A stretch of DNA of 14,595 bases from Methanobacteriota archaeon (GTDB lineage Archaea > Thermoplasmatota > Poseidoniia > Poseidoniales > Poseidoniaceae), in contig JAPOHM010000013.1 in the NCBI GenBank assembly GCA_029979405.1, forward strand, positions 1 through 14,595, written 5' to 3'. The notes under the pieces were generated by a model. The model saw only the letters and a program-made list of their open reading frames with translations, was not told the origin of the DNA and made no database searches. The translations under genes were made by a program, and so were the position numbers. Positions 1-6,542 of this stretch are shown here, in pieces. Position 1 is the stretch's first letter; every line of letters starts with the position of its first letter.

Positions 1-942
1 AGGAGAGATTACCATTGCAAATCCTGGTGCTAAATCATCTAAAACGCCTAAGATTCCTCCAACACCATAAGAGAAGGTTATTCCTTCCCAATAATCTCCA
101 TCCAAATTTAATTTCCAATCGGCTTGAGAGGATATCACGTCTCTTTCAGCAATTTCTGTCCAAGTTGTTGTATCGAACTGCATCGAACCGGAAACCTTAG
201 CGCCATCGGTCAAACATTTTGATGGATTCAAAGGATTATCTTTGTAGCGTATAACCGAGAAATCATCGAAGTCCTTGGTCTGCATCTTTTCTACCGCTAA
301 CCAGTCCGCACCATAGGCACCTTTTGCTTGAACATTGCCGAGTAGGGCATTTCCTGATTCAAATAGGATGTCATCACTTGTTCCCATCGTAACTGACGTA
401 GTGCCCTGTCCAGCAAACTCAACTTCAAGTTTGCAAATTTCCTCATCTTCTAATTCGACATTATCCAAAACCAAGTCTATGTATCCGCCTGTGGCTTCCA
501 TATTGCCATTTTGGACTGAATATTCCATTGCATCACCATATCGTAAATCATCTGCTACGAATGGTTGTAACTGACTTGAGGCGTACCAGTACCAACCGCC
601 TGTCACAACTAGCAGGGTGAGTATTACCGCCATGACCTTTGGATTTTGTAACTGATCTTTCAGGGTAGGCAGGGTCGCATTTTCGTTTAGCTGGGGTAAA
701 ATATCTTCTCCAGAATCAGTGCTTTCAATAACTTCTGCGTCGATAACCTCTGCTTCCAGAACCTCGTCATCGACCTCCGGTAAAGGTACTGAAGCTACAT
801 CCTCCAAAGATATCGATTCTTCGCTAAAATGTTCTGATAATCTATCGATCAACTCAGATTTTTTTCCAGCCGTCGACAAGCCATTTTCTTTACAGAATTC
901 CTTTAACTTAGCCACTGTCAAAGTGGACAAATCATCAGGCAT
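1..942 (-). CDS. SAP-domain single-pass membrane protein, partial (C-terminus beyond window)
   Basis: The reading frame is open from the ATG at 942 to base 1, so 314 residues are visible and the C-terminus is missing. Residues about 7-38 match the SAP DNA-binding motif (LTVAKLKEFCKENGLS, then GKKSELIDRL). An acidic linker (about 45-85) follows, then one hydrophobic segment (about 102-119), then a long part predicted to lie outside the cell. SAP motifs bind DNA or organise chromatin in known families; a tether between DNA and membrane is inference. The start at 942 is preferred over the in-frame ATG at 954 because GGTGA (947-951 on this strand) sits 4 bases before it. It lies 80 bases downstream of the neighbouring membrane-protein gene on the same strand and may be co-transcribed with it. 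I do not recognise the extracytoplasmic domain. Confidence 0.85.
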   Translation of the reverse strand, partial: MPDDLSTLTVAKLKEFCKENGLSTAGKKSELIDRLSEHFSEESISLEDVASVPLPEVDDEVLEAEVIDAEVIESTDSGEDILPQLNENATLPTLKDQLQNPKVMAVILTLLVVTGGWYWYASSQLQPFVADDLRYGDAMEYSVQNGNMEATGGYIDLVLDNVELEDEEICKLEVEFAGQGTTSVTMGTSDDILFESGNALLGNVQAKGAYGADWLAVEKMQTKDFDDFSVIRYKDNPLNPSKCLTDGAKVSGSMQFDTTTWTEIAERDVISSQADWKLNLDGDYWEGITFSYGVGGILGVLDDLAPGFAMVISP

Positions 943-1022
943 GGCTTCACCCATTGAATAACACGAGAACTTAATCCCCTTTCAAGGATAGGTATGTTTG
1001 CGGCAACTTATAGCGTAAATTA

Positions 1023-2060
1023 TCACTCTGTAGGCTCATACGGAATGTATTGTCCTTCATGTAACATGTAAACGGTTTGGTCATAACTTCCGTCAGGTAA
1101 TTTTCTGAAAAACCACCCATCTCCATTCGCCTCGTATACGTCTCCAGTTTCAGCAGTGGCTTCTGGTTGAGGTTCTGAAGCAACTACTTCTGGCTCAGAA
1201 ACTGGTGGACCAGTTGGACCAGATGGAGGTCCCGAAGGGCCAGTTGGAGGACCAGAAGGGCCAGTTGGGGGGCCTGCAGGACCCGCCTTGATTCGGTCTT
1301 GAGCTGTTTCAGAGAGTACCTGTTCCTCGATAGTAGGCATTTCCTTTGGCTCGATTAAACTCTTGACATACTTCCCTTCCTTTTGGGCTCCGATGAATGC
1401 AAAGCCGGAGAAGGCTAAGCAGATTACTCCGATAAATGCCAGTGGTAACTGAGTTGGATACATGTCAACATTGGCTTGTACATTAGTTCCTCCGAAATTT
1501 TGACTGTCGGTATTTACTACAAGTTGTACGCAATATAGACCAGGGTCAATATCAAATTCTAATTCGTGTGTACTCGATTCAACTGGATTTTCTATGGTTG
1601 CTAGTTTATTGGGATGTTCTGATTCGCCTTGCAATAATTCATTTCTCGTCTTTTCAATTGAGCCATCCGTCGCATCACACATGTTTGGATTTTCGACGAT
1701 GAATACTTGTATAGTATCGACATCTGAAGGTAGGGATTGAATCACTACTTCAATTTCGACTGGAATATCAGTCATGTCTTCTCCCGCAACAGGTAGTCCC
1801 CAGACCTGGAGTGGAAATTCGTTAGATCCTATACCTTCATCTACTGACATCGTAAATCCCATGAAAGGATACAGTGCAAATCCAAAGAACAATGCTGCAA
1901 GACCGAGGTACATGAAAACATTCCATCGGGTTTTCTTCAATTTCTCCTGCCTTTGTTCGAGAGTCAATTCAACGACTTCATCATCTTCATATTCAGGGAT
2001 TTCCTCGTATTCTTCCTCTTCTTCGACCTCTTGAGTTTCTTCAATCTCTTCTGCGGTCAT
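1023..2060 (-). CDS. Acidic two-TM membrane protein with collagen-like Gly-Pro repeat
   Basis: A 345-aa protein I cannot assign to a named family. The order is: a very acidic cytoplasmic N-terminus (1-37), a basic stretch, TM1 (about 47-68), an extracytoplasmic domain with two cysteines (128 and 177) that could pair, TM2 (about 205-225), a linker, four Gly-Pro heptads (260-287), and a C-terminal module with GDGWFFRKLPDGSYDQTVY. Both termini should face the cytoplasm. The frame stays open upstream to 2396, but the ATG at 2060 is chosen because the extension runs through the divergent rimK-like gene and its residues look unlike protein. The aromatic-rich C-terminal module resembles a small sensor or binding motif, but I cannot name it. 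A role in envelope sensing or scaffolding is only a guess. Confidence 0.85.
   Translation of the reverse strand: MTAEEIEETQEVEEEEEYEEIPEYEDDEVVELTLEQRQEKLKKTRWNVFMYLGLAALFFGFALYPFMGFTMSVDEGIGSNEFPLQVWGLPVAGEDMTDIPVEIEVVIQSLPSDVDTIQVFIVENPNMCDATDGSIEKTRNELLQGESEHPNKLATIENPVESSTHELEFDIDPGLYCVQLVVNTDSQNFGGTNVQANVDMYPTQLPLAFIGVICLAFSGFAFIGAQKEGKYVKSLIEPKEMPTIEEQVLSETAQDRIKAGPAGPPTGPSGPPTGPSGPPSGPTGPPVSEPEVVASEPQPEATAETGDVYEANGDGWFFRKLPDGSYDQTVYMLHEGQYIPYEPTE
1200..1283 (-). repeat. Four tandem 21-bp units encoding GPxGPPx heptads
   Basis: Four consecutive seven-codon units read GPAGPPT, GPSGPPT, GPSGPPS and GPTGPPV. The DNA is also similar between copies, which suggests recent tandem duplication. 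The strict collagen Gly-X-Y phase is broken by one extra residue per heptad, so this is collagen-like but not a true triple-helix repeat. Confidence 0.85.
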
Positions 2061-2117
2061 GCTACTCCCATTACAAGTCAGAACTTGAACTAAACGATTG
2101 AAGATTTTAGCAAAGGA

Positions 2118-2139
2118 CTCAAAAACGATGGAGTTTGAG
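2118..2139. promoter_or_regulatory. Inverted repeat in the divergent promoter region
   Basis: CTCAAA (2118-2123) and TTTGAG (2134-2139) form perfect 6-base arms with a 10-base spacer, ending 8 bases before the rimK-like ATG. It could be an operator for either divergent gene. Short repeats like this also arise by chance, so support is weak. Confidence 0.25.
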
Positions 2140-2147
2140 ATGGAATC

Positions 2148-3332
2148 ATGTCGATAAGGCTTGCTGTACTTTCGCGGGGACCCCGTTTGTATAGTACAAG
2201 AAGGCTTGTCGAAGAGGCAAGATTGAGAGATATTGACGTAGCAGTACTCGATCCAATGCAGTTTTCTCTGTTTGTCGCAGAACAGGATATTGGCATTCTG
2301 CATGAGGGACAAAAATTCGATTATGATGCTGTCATACCAAGAATTGGACACTCCATAACCAAACACGGTGTTTCTGTGTTGAGGCATCTGGAACAACTTG
2401 AAGTTTGGACTGCAAATTCCAGCACTGGAATTTTACAAAGTCGCGATAAATTAAATTCATCACAGATACTTGGTAGGAATAAAATTCCAACGCCAAAGAC
2501 CGCCTATGTTCGTGACATGAAAGATGTTGGACGCGCAATTGAAACCGTTGGAGGCTTACCTGTTGTTGTAAAAGTAACACAGGGAACTCAAGGTCAAGGA
2601 GTATTCTTGAGGCACACTATTCACGAAACCCGAAATCTCGTTCAGGGATTGTTGGTTTCCGGTAAGGCTGTATTGATTCAAGAATACATTGCTGAAAGTC
2701 ATGGTAAGGACATCCGAGCCCTTGTTGTCGGTGGTAGAGTTGTAGCGGCCATGAGAAGAAAGGCAAGAGGGCGAGAATTCCGCTCGAATTACCACCTGAA
2801 CGGTACTGTTGAGCCTGTACAAATCTCAGAAGAGTACGCTGCTATTGCTTGTAGGGCTGCAAGATTGTTGGGTCTTAACATCGCTGGCGTAGATTTACTC
2901 GAAGGAAATGATGGCCCACTTGTGTTGGAAGTTAATTCCTCACCTGGACTTGAAGGAATCGAGAAAGCAAGTGGCGTCAACGTTGCTGGGGAAATTATTG
3001 ATTACGTCATTTCCGAATCTGATTTTACAGAGGTTAATGTTGACCAATTGTTGAAAACAATTCCCGGCCAGGGAGTGGTTTCTGTACATATGAAGAATCA
3101 TCCTAATATGGTTGGTTCAAAAATCTCAGATCTTTTCTCTGGAGATATTCCGGTTTTTGCAATTTCACGAGCTGGTGATTTAATTTGGAATCCTGAAAAA
3201 GAAACTCAGGTTAGATTTCACGATATCTTGCTATGTTACGGAGACATGAAACAGATGAGAAATAGTATCAAAGAAAAGTTCGTTGACATAGATATGAATG
3301 CCTCATCGGATAATGATGAAATTGAGTCTTAG
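2148..3332 (+). CDS. rimK: RimK-family ATP-grasp glutamate ligase with C-terminal RCK_C/TrkA_C-like domain
   Basis: A 394-aa protein whose first ~290 residues align by eye along their length with bacterial RimK, the ligase that adds glutamate to the C-terminus of ribosomal protein S6. Visible marks are the N-terminal LAVLSRGPRLYSTRRL, VIPRIG (63-67), the ATP-grasp region with K142 and the Gly-rich GTQGQG (146-151), the metal-binding D249, E261 and N263, and NSSPGLEGIEK. E. coli RimK is about 300 aa. Here another ~100 residues follow, and 307-377 (VVSVHMKNHPNMVGSKISDL, then PVFAISRAGDLIWNP) look like an RCK_C/TrkA_C regulatory domain. The substrate cannot be read from sequence: archaeal relatives glutamylate coenzymes (MptN, CofF) or carrier proteins (LysX). 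The gene converges on the SOUL gene with 7 bases between the stops. Confidence 0.93.
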   Translation: MSIRLAVLSRGPRLYSTRRLVEEARLRDIDVAVLDPMQFSLFVAEQDIGILHEGQKFDYDAVIPRIGHSITKHGVSVLRHLEQLEVWTANSSTGILQSRDKLNSSQILGRNKIPTPKTAYVRDMKDVGRAIETVGGLPVVVKVTQGTQGQGVFLRHTIHETRNLVQGLLVSGKAVLIQEYIAESHGKDIRALVVGGRVVAAMRRKARGREFRSNYHLNGTVEPVQISEEYAAIACRAARLLGLNIAGVDLLEGNDGPLVLEVNSSPGLEGIEKASGVNVAGEIIDYVISESDFTEVNVDQLLKTIPGQGVVSVHMKNHPNMVGSKISDLFSGDIPVFAISRAGDLIWNPEKETQVRFHDILLCYGDMKQMRNSIKEKFVDIDMNASSDNDEIES

Positions 3333-3339
3333 ACCACTT

Positions 3340-3861
3340 TCATTCCTTTTTTACCGGAATTAGAATTTCATTCCGACGAAAAAATGGCAATGTAGTCGGC
3401 GGGTCGTATACTGCTAATCTCATTGGACCTGATTGAAGATAACCTTGATTTTTGAGCAGGTCTTGTAATTTATCGGATAGTTTTCTCACCTTTCCAGGTC
3501 GAGAAAAACCCTTGAAAGATAGGGCTGCAACAACTTCTTCTTGACTTACAGAAATAGATATCCCCGAATCATTTGGGTTAGGTAAATCTTCTAAATTGTA
3601 CTCGGACGGCATTACGAAAGACATCTTCTCAATTCCTCCTTCTTGCCACATTTGAACTGGTGCCGTCATAGCGATTTTCTGAGTCGATACATTGGACCCA
3701 AAAATGTAGTTAGCAATTCTTCGGAAAGATGCACTTCTTGCCATATCTCCGGATTTGTTGCTTTCAACACTGGCCTGAATGTTAGAAGAATATTTTCTAA
3801 CCTCGAAGCCATCGTAAACAACTAAAACTTCGAACTCTGGTTCTTCAAGTTGTTCGCCCAT
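3340..3861 (-). CDS. SOUL/HBP family haem-binding protein
   Basis: A 173-aa protein of the SOUL/HBP1 family, full length for a single-domain member. Diagnostic stretches are YDGFEVRKY (16-24), FRRIANYIFGSN then KIAMTAPV (46-69), MSFVMPSEY (80-88), GFSRPGKV (118-125) and the C-terminal YDPPTTLPFFRRNEILIPV. No signal peptide is visible, so it is probably cytoplasmic. Family members bind haem or other tetrapyrroles in animals and plants; the role in archaea is not established, though haem handling would suit an organism with a haem-copper oxidase. It faces the recombinase gene divergently and has a TATA-like stretch placed for a leaderless transcript. Confidence 0.94.
   Translation of the reverse strand: MGEQLEEPEFEVLVVYDGFEVRKYSSNIQASVESNKSGDMARSASFRRIANYIFGSNVSTQKIAMTAPVQMWQEGGIEKMSFVMPSEYNLEDLPNPNDSGISISVSQEEVVAALSFKGFSRPGKVRKLSDKLQDLLKNQGYLQSGPMRLAVYDPPTTLPFFRRNEILIPVKKE
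3347..3352 (+). terminator. Oligo-T terminator candidate for the rimK-like gene
   Basis: Six T residues on the coding strand begin 15 bases after the rimK-like stop. Archaeal RNA polymerase commonly terminates at such runs without a hairpin. The run lies in the last codons (lysines) of the convergent SOUL gene, so it may simply reflect coding. Confidence 0.35.
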
Positions 3862-3880
3862 AAATCCCTTAATTGTGAAT

Positions 3881-3888
3881 TTATTTTT
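3881..3888 (-). promoter_or_regulatory. TATA-like box for the SOUL gene
   Basis: On the minus strand this reads AAAAATAA, centred about 24-26 bases before the SOUL ATG at 3861. That spacing would start the transcript at or next to the start codon (leaderless). Confidence 0.4.
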
Positions 3889-3940
3889 CTATCTTGGCAT
3901 GTAAATATCGGGATATTACGCGAAGGTTTCATATGACTCC

Positions 3941-4010
3941 GCACCAAGGGATGTGTGTCCTTCGGGACACGGGATGCACTTTCGCCTCGGCGAAAATGGT
4001 GGTGACACCA
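3941..4010 (+). ncRNA. Structured leader of the recombinase gene: three tandem tetraloop hairpins
   Basis: Three hairpins follow one another. 3955-3970 is GTGTCC-TTCG-GGACAC, a C(UUCG)G tetraloop. 3980-3995 is TTTCGC-CTCG-GCGAAA. 3997-4010 is TGGTG-GTGA-CACCA, a GNRA tetraloop. The stretch is GC-richer than its AT-rich surroundings. The third hairpin contains GGTGA (4001-4005), a Shine-Dalgarno placed 5 bases before the ATG at 4011. CACCA at 3942-3946 could instead pair with the TGGTG arm at 3997-4001, giving an alternative fold around hairpins 1 and 2. A cis-acting leader and a separate small RNA are both possible. I see none of the conserved blocks of RNase P RNA, SRP RNA, 5S rRNA or tRNA. 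Confidence 0.45.
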
Positions 4011-5018
4011 ATGAGAACAGGGCCATACAGCAATAGGCAGGAGCCAGTACAGCGAAGGCTATACTCGGACGGCCCTGAACTCCCTCCAAGGCTTATGCAA
4101 AGAGCCCATTTACCGTGGCTTAGCATTTACACAACTCAAATGCAAACCGAAGGAAAGTCTGCAAACACGCAGAAATCTTACATGCTCGGATTGAGGCAAT
4201 TATTAGAAACAACTCTTCCTGGTGAGAGTGTAATCTCAGAACAAGAAAGAGATTCAATGACTGTTGAAGAATTACTGCACAGAGTTGACCCGCTTAATGG
4301 TCGACTTGACATGTGGGTTCATTCGCTAATTGACAGGGCACCGTCTACAGTCAAGGCACGATTAGCAGCGGCGAACCATCTCATTAACTGGCTCGGTCAA
4401 AGATGGCCAGAGCATTTGGTAAGGCCAAAATCTGGAAAAAAACTCCCGAGAACACTTACAAGCAGGGAGTTGACGATGGTCAAAGAAGCTGCGTCTTGCA
4501 GTGAAGACCCTGTAGCAAATCTTGTTGTTACAATGATCCTTGATACTGGACTTAGAGTTAGTGAAATTTGTGATATGAAATTATCCGACATAGATATGGT
4601 CGACAAATCCGCCATGGTAATAGATGGCAAAGGAGGAAAGGACAGATTGGTTCTGTTTACCGTAACTACCGTCGAGAAAATACAAGCTTGGTTACCGATT
4701 AGGGATTCAAGAAATCCTGAAGGGGACAACCTACTAATCACCAAGTCAGGAGGTACATATCAACCAAGAACAGTCCAGCGAATAATGGATAAATTAGCTG
4801 ATGAGGCGAAAATTCCGAGAGGAAGATTGACTCCTCACGTCCTCAGACACAATTTTGCTACTGGTTTGTTGGAAAGAGGTGCGGATCTAGTTAGCATTCA
4901 ACGGTTGTTGGGTCATGCAAGTATCGCTACGACCAGAGTATATCTTGACATCAGCGATCAAACTTTGAGAGAAATTTACAAGCGTGCTCAAAGCATTCAA
5001 CTCGACGATGAGTCATGA
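4011..5018 (+). CDS. xerA: XerA/XerC/D-like tyrosine recombinase
   Basis: From the ATG at 4011 this is a 335-aa site-specific recombinase. The N-terminal SAM-like domain (about 35-130, WLSIYTTQMQTEG) holds the core-binding fold. The catalytic domain has all six residues with XerD-like spacing: R182 (TGLRVSEICDM), K207 (GKGGKDRLV), H276 and R279 (HVLRH), H302 (LLGHASIATT) and Y311 (RVYLDIS). Such archaeal proteins resolve chromosome dimers at a dif site, while integrase relatives move elements; no neighbouring element genes are seen, so a chromosomal XerA role is favoured. The start is uncertain. GGTGA before 4011 supports it, but the ATG at 4095 gives 307 aa, nearer the usual ~290-300, and the residues between look unlike a folded domain. 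A TTG at 3894 is a poorer choice. The 3' end overlaps the convergent small gene by 6 bases. Confidence 0.92.
   Translation: MRTGPYSNRQEPVQRRLYSDGPELPPRLMQRAHLPWLSIYTTQMQTEGKSANTQKSYMLGLRQLLETTLPGESVISEQERDSMTVEELLHRVDPLNGRLDMWVHSLIDRAPSTVKARLAAANHLINWLGQRWPEHLVRPKSGKKLPRTLTSRELTMVKEAASCSEDPVANLVVTMILDTGLRVSEICDMKLSDIDMVDKSAMVIDGKGGKDRLVLFTVTTVEKIQAWLPIRDSRNPEGDNLLITKSGGTYQPRTVQRIMDKLADEAKIPRGRLTPHVLRHNFATGLLERGADLVSIQRLLGHASIATTRVYLDISDQTLREIYKRAQSIQLDDES
4018..4077 (+). repeat. Long-range inverted repeat CAGGGCC / GGCCCTG
   Basis: CAGGGCC (4018-4024) and GGCCCTG (4071-4077) are perfect 7-base complements enclosing 46 bases, with a possible inner AGCC/GGCT pair (4042-4045 and 4057-4060). It lies just after the three hairpins and, with the start at 4011, within the first codons of the recombinase. 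It may belong to the same structured RNA. Confidence 0.4.
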
Positions 5019-5195
5019 TTTTGCCTTCTTACGCTTTGCTACCTTTGAAGGCCCGCTCCAGTCTCTATGGCTAGAGACATCATATCCTTCATGGCCCTCG
5101 ATTGGACAGTGTTTTCCACTCCTACACCTAGAACAGTTTGCTTTTGGAGGAAGTTCAACGGTCTTCCTTAGACGGCCGTATTTCCTCCTTGGCAT
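5013..5195 (-). CDS. Small Cys- and Lys/Arg-rich protein, possible zinc binder
   Basis: A 60-aa ORF I do not recognise. It is strongly basic at both ends (MPRRKYGRLRK and VAKRKKAKS). In the middle are C21, C24 and C30 (NCSRCRSGKHC), followed by H35 and H43, a spacing that could make a small zinc site. It starts 41 bases after the stop of the helix-hairpin-helix gene on the same strand and overlaps the recombinase stop by 6 bases, a compact arrangement typical of this window. A nucleic-acid-binding role is inference from the composition. No good Shine-Dalgarno is visible. The ORF is short enough that chance cannot be excluded. Confidence 0.5.
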   Translation of the reverse strand: MPRRKYGRLRKTVELPPKANCSRCRSGKHCPIEGHEGYDVSSHRDWSGPSKVAKRKKAKS

Positions 5196-5236
5196 GAAAT
5201 GAAATCATGCTTAAGGTTAATCATTATTTTCGATTT

Positions 5237-5686
5237 TTAGCCTTTATTTACGCGCTTTAGAATATCTGCTAAAGATGGTGCCTTCAAGGTCTTACCCTTT
5301 CTTCCATCATCGGTCTTAGTCTTCTTAGCTGGTTTAGATTTTGTTTCTTTTGCGGTTTTCGCTATTGTTTTTTCAGCTACGGTTTTACTCGCGGCAACTG
5401 CTTTAGAAGAGGTTTTCTTAGCGGTAGATTTTGCCTTACTTGCAGTTTTCTTAGCGGTAGATTTTGCCTTAGTTGCGGTTTTCTTAGCCGCCGTTTTTGC
5501 TACAGAAGCAAGTAATTTCTTTGATATTGCAGCGCTAATTCCTGCTTTTTTCAAGCCGCCTTCGCCGGCTTTATTGACGCCTGCTGCTGATTTTATCCCA
5601 GCATCAAATAACTTCTGAGCAGTGGCTTTTCCTACTCCTGGTAGTTTCATCAAATCTCCGAGTGGGTCTTTCTTGGACTTAGACAT
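5237..5686 (-). CDS. Helix-hairpin-helix protein with histone H1-like Lys/Ala/Thr-rich tail
   Basis: A 149-aa protein with two parts. Residues about 14-61 form a helix-hairpin-helix pair (KLPGVGKATAQKLFDAGIKS, then KKAGISAAISKKLL), a fold that contacts DNA backbone. Residues about 62-128 are almost only Lys, Ala, Thr and Ser, like the tails of histone H1 and of some bacterial nucleoid proteins. A short C-terminal stretch ends LADILKRVNKG. It probably coats or bridges DNA as a nucleoid protein, which is inference. The start at 5686 is preferred over the in-frame ATG at 5707 because AGGTGA (5691-5696 on this strand) precedes it by 4 bases. It is divergent from the 240-aa gene and upstream of the small basic protein. 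Confidence 0.85.
   Translation of the reverse strand: MSKSKKDPLGDLMKLPGVGKATAQKLFDAGIKSAAGVNKAGEGGLKKAGISAAISKKLLASVAKTAAKKTATKAKSTAKKTASKAKSTAKKTSSKAVAASKTVAEKTIAKTAKETKSKPAKKTKTDDGRKGKTLKAPSLADILKRVNKG
5415..5480 (-). repeat. 33-bp tandem repeat in the H1-like tail
   Basis: Two 33-base units (5415-5447 and 5448-5480) differ at only two positions, and a third begins at 5481. Each encodes 11 residues of the type AKKTAxKAKST. The near identity suggests recent expansion of the tail by slippage or recombination. Confidence 0.8.
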
Positions 5687-5779
5687 TGGTTCACCTGTGT
5701 AACCCATGTCGACACTAATTGATGAACTCTTCTCTGATTTTCCGATATTATTGAATCTCAGATATTTTTTGATAACAAC

Positions 5780-6502
5780 ATGGCGGGGGAGATGTCACCA
5801 TCATTTTCCGTCCTTTTTGCACAGGTAAGAAAAGCCGGGCCAACGCACGGAATGGACATTGATGGCATGCTTAGAATCAATTCTCATCCATCGGTTAATT
5901 CTACAATTTACTTAGGAGACGTCGCTCAAACATTACTCAAAGTTTTGCAGGGCCACTCAACTCCTACAGTCGTTGAGGGACCTAAATTTGACGAGCAGCG
6001 ATGGAAAATCAAAACGGTTTCTGGAGATTTAGATGTTGAAGTTGAAAGTCTACCTTACTGGGGATTTGGTTTGGTTACGAGTTGCTACCTGAACAAAATA
6101 TCACTTAGTGGTCCGCTTTCTGAAAGATGTAAACTTGTTTTCGACCTAGTTGCCGCTCTCCCACATAAACCGTGGGAATTTGCACGAATGAGAAAATTCA
6201 ACAGGAAGGTTTCGTCAATAAAAGGTAATGCAGAAATTTGGAAAGAACATGTTGACAAGGCAAGGGATAATCTGAATGAGCTTATCGAAATGACCCTGCT
6301 CGAAAAAGGAGATTCAAACGAAATTGAGATCGCAAGGAATGCTTTAGCAGATGACAATGCTCCAGCCGTCATGAGAGCATTGTCAAGAATGGAGGCTGAT
6401 TCGATAGACATCGAGGCTGAGGATGTATCTCCTGATGGTGAAATTCTGACTTTCGCTGAGGACATTCCTTTCGTTGATTTATCTTCAAATGAAGAAGAAT
6501 GA
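5780..6502 (+). CDS. Conserved-looking protein of unknown function (240 aa)
   Basis: I do not recognise this protein. It has no signal peptide or membrane segment. The N-terminal half (about 1-140) looks like a mixed alpha/beta domain (WKIKTVSGDLDVEVESLPYW). It is followed by a helical, charged stretch (about 150-205, with EIWKEHVDKARDNLNELIEM) and a very acidic C-terminus ending SSNEEE. Codon use and length indicate a real gene. The start may be the ATG at 5780 or the one at 5792; an ATATTTTT stretch at 5762-5769 is centred 26 bases before 5792 and would suit a leaderless transcript from there. It lies 40 bases upstream of the Sec61-beta gene on the same strand, but the latter seems to have its own promoter. 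Confidence 0.78.
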   Translation: MAGEMSPSFSVLFAQVRKAGPTHGMDIDGMLRINSHPSVNSTIYLGDVAQTLLKVLQGHSTPTVVEGPKFDEQRWKIKTVSGDLDVEVESLPYWGFGLVTSCYLNKISLSGPLSERCKLVFDLVAALPHKPWEFARMRKFNRKVSSIKGNAEIWKEHVDKARDNLNELIEMTLLEKGDSNEIEIARNALADDNAPAVMRALSRMEADSIDIEAEDVSPDGEILTFAEDIPFVDLSSNEEE

Positions 6503-6513
6503 TGTGCGTCGCG

Positions 6514-6521
6514 TTCATAAA
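6514..6521 (+). promoter_or_regulatory. TATA-like box for the Sec61-beta gene
   Basis: TTCATAAA is centred about 26 bases before the ATG at 6543, the spacing expected for an archaeal leaderless transcript. There is no GGTGA motif before this start. Confidence 0.35.
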
Positions 6522-6542
6522 TGAAATGAATCTGGGCGGTTT

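Noticed and set aside
2061..2396. N-terminal extension of the collagen-like protein frame
   Set aside because: It overlaps the divergent rimK-like gene antisense, and its residues are low quality. The ATG at 2060 begins a clean acidic N-terminus.
3941..4094. RNase P RNA, SRP RNA, 5S rRNA or tRNA
   Set aside because: None of their conserved blocks is present (GAGGAAAGUC-type or ACAGAA for RNase P, the SRP GGAAG loop region, the tRNA T-loop with acceptor stem).
3894..5018. Mobile element or integron around the tyrosine recombinase
   Set aside because: No attachment repeats, transposase, cargo genes or terminal inverted repeats are seen, and housekeeping genes flank it. A chromosomal XerA is simpler. 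I also could not find a convincing dif site.
5415..5488. 33-bp direct repeats as a CRISPR array
   Set aside because: Units are back to back with no spacers and encode the Lys/Ala tail in frame.
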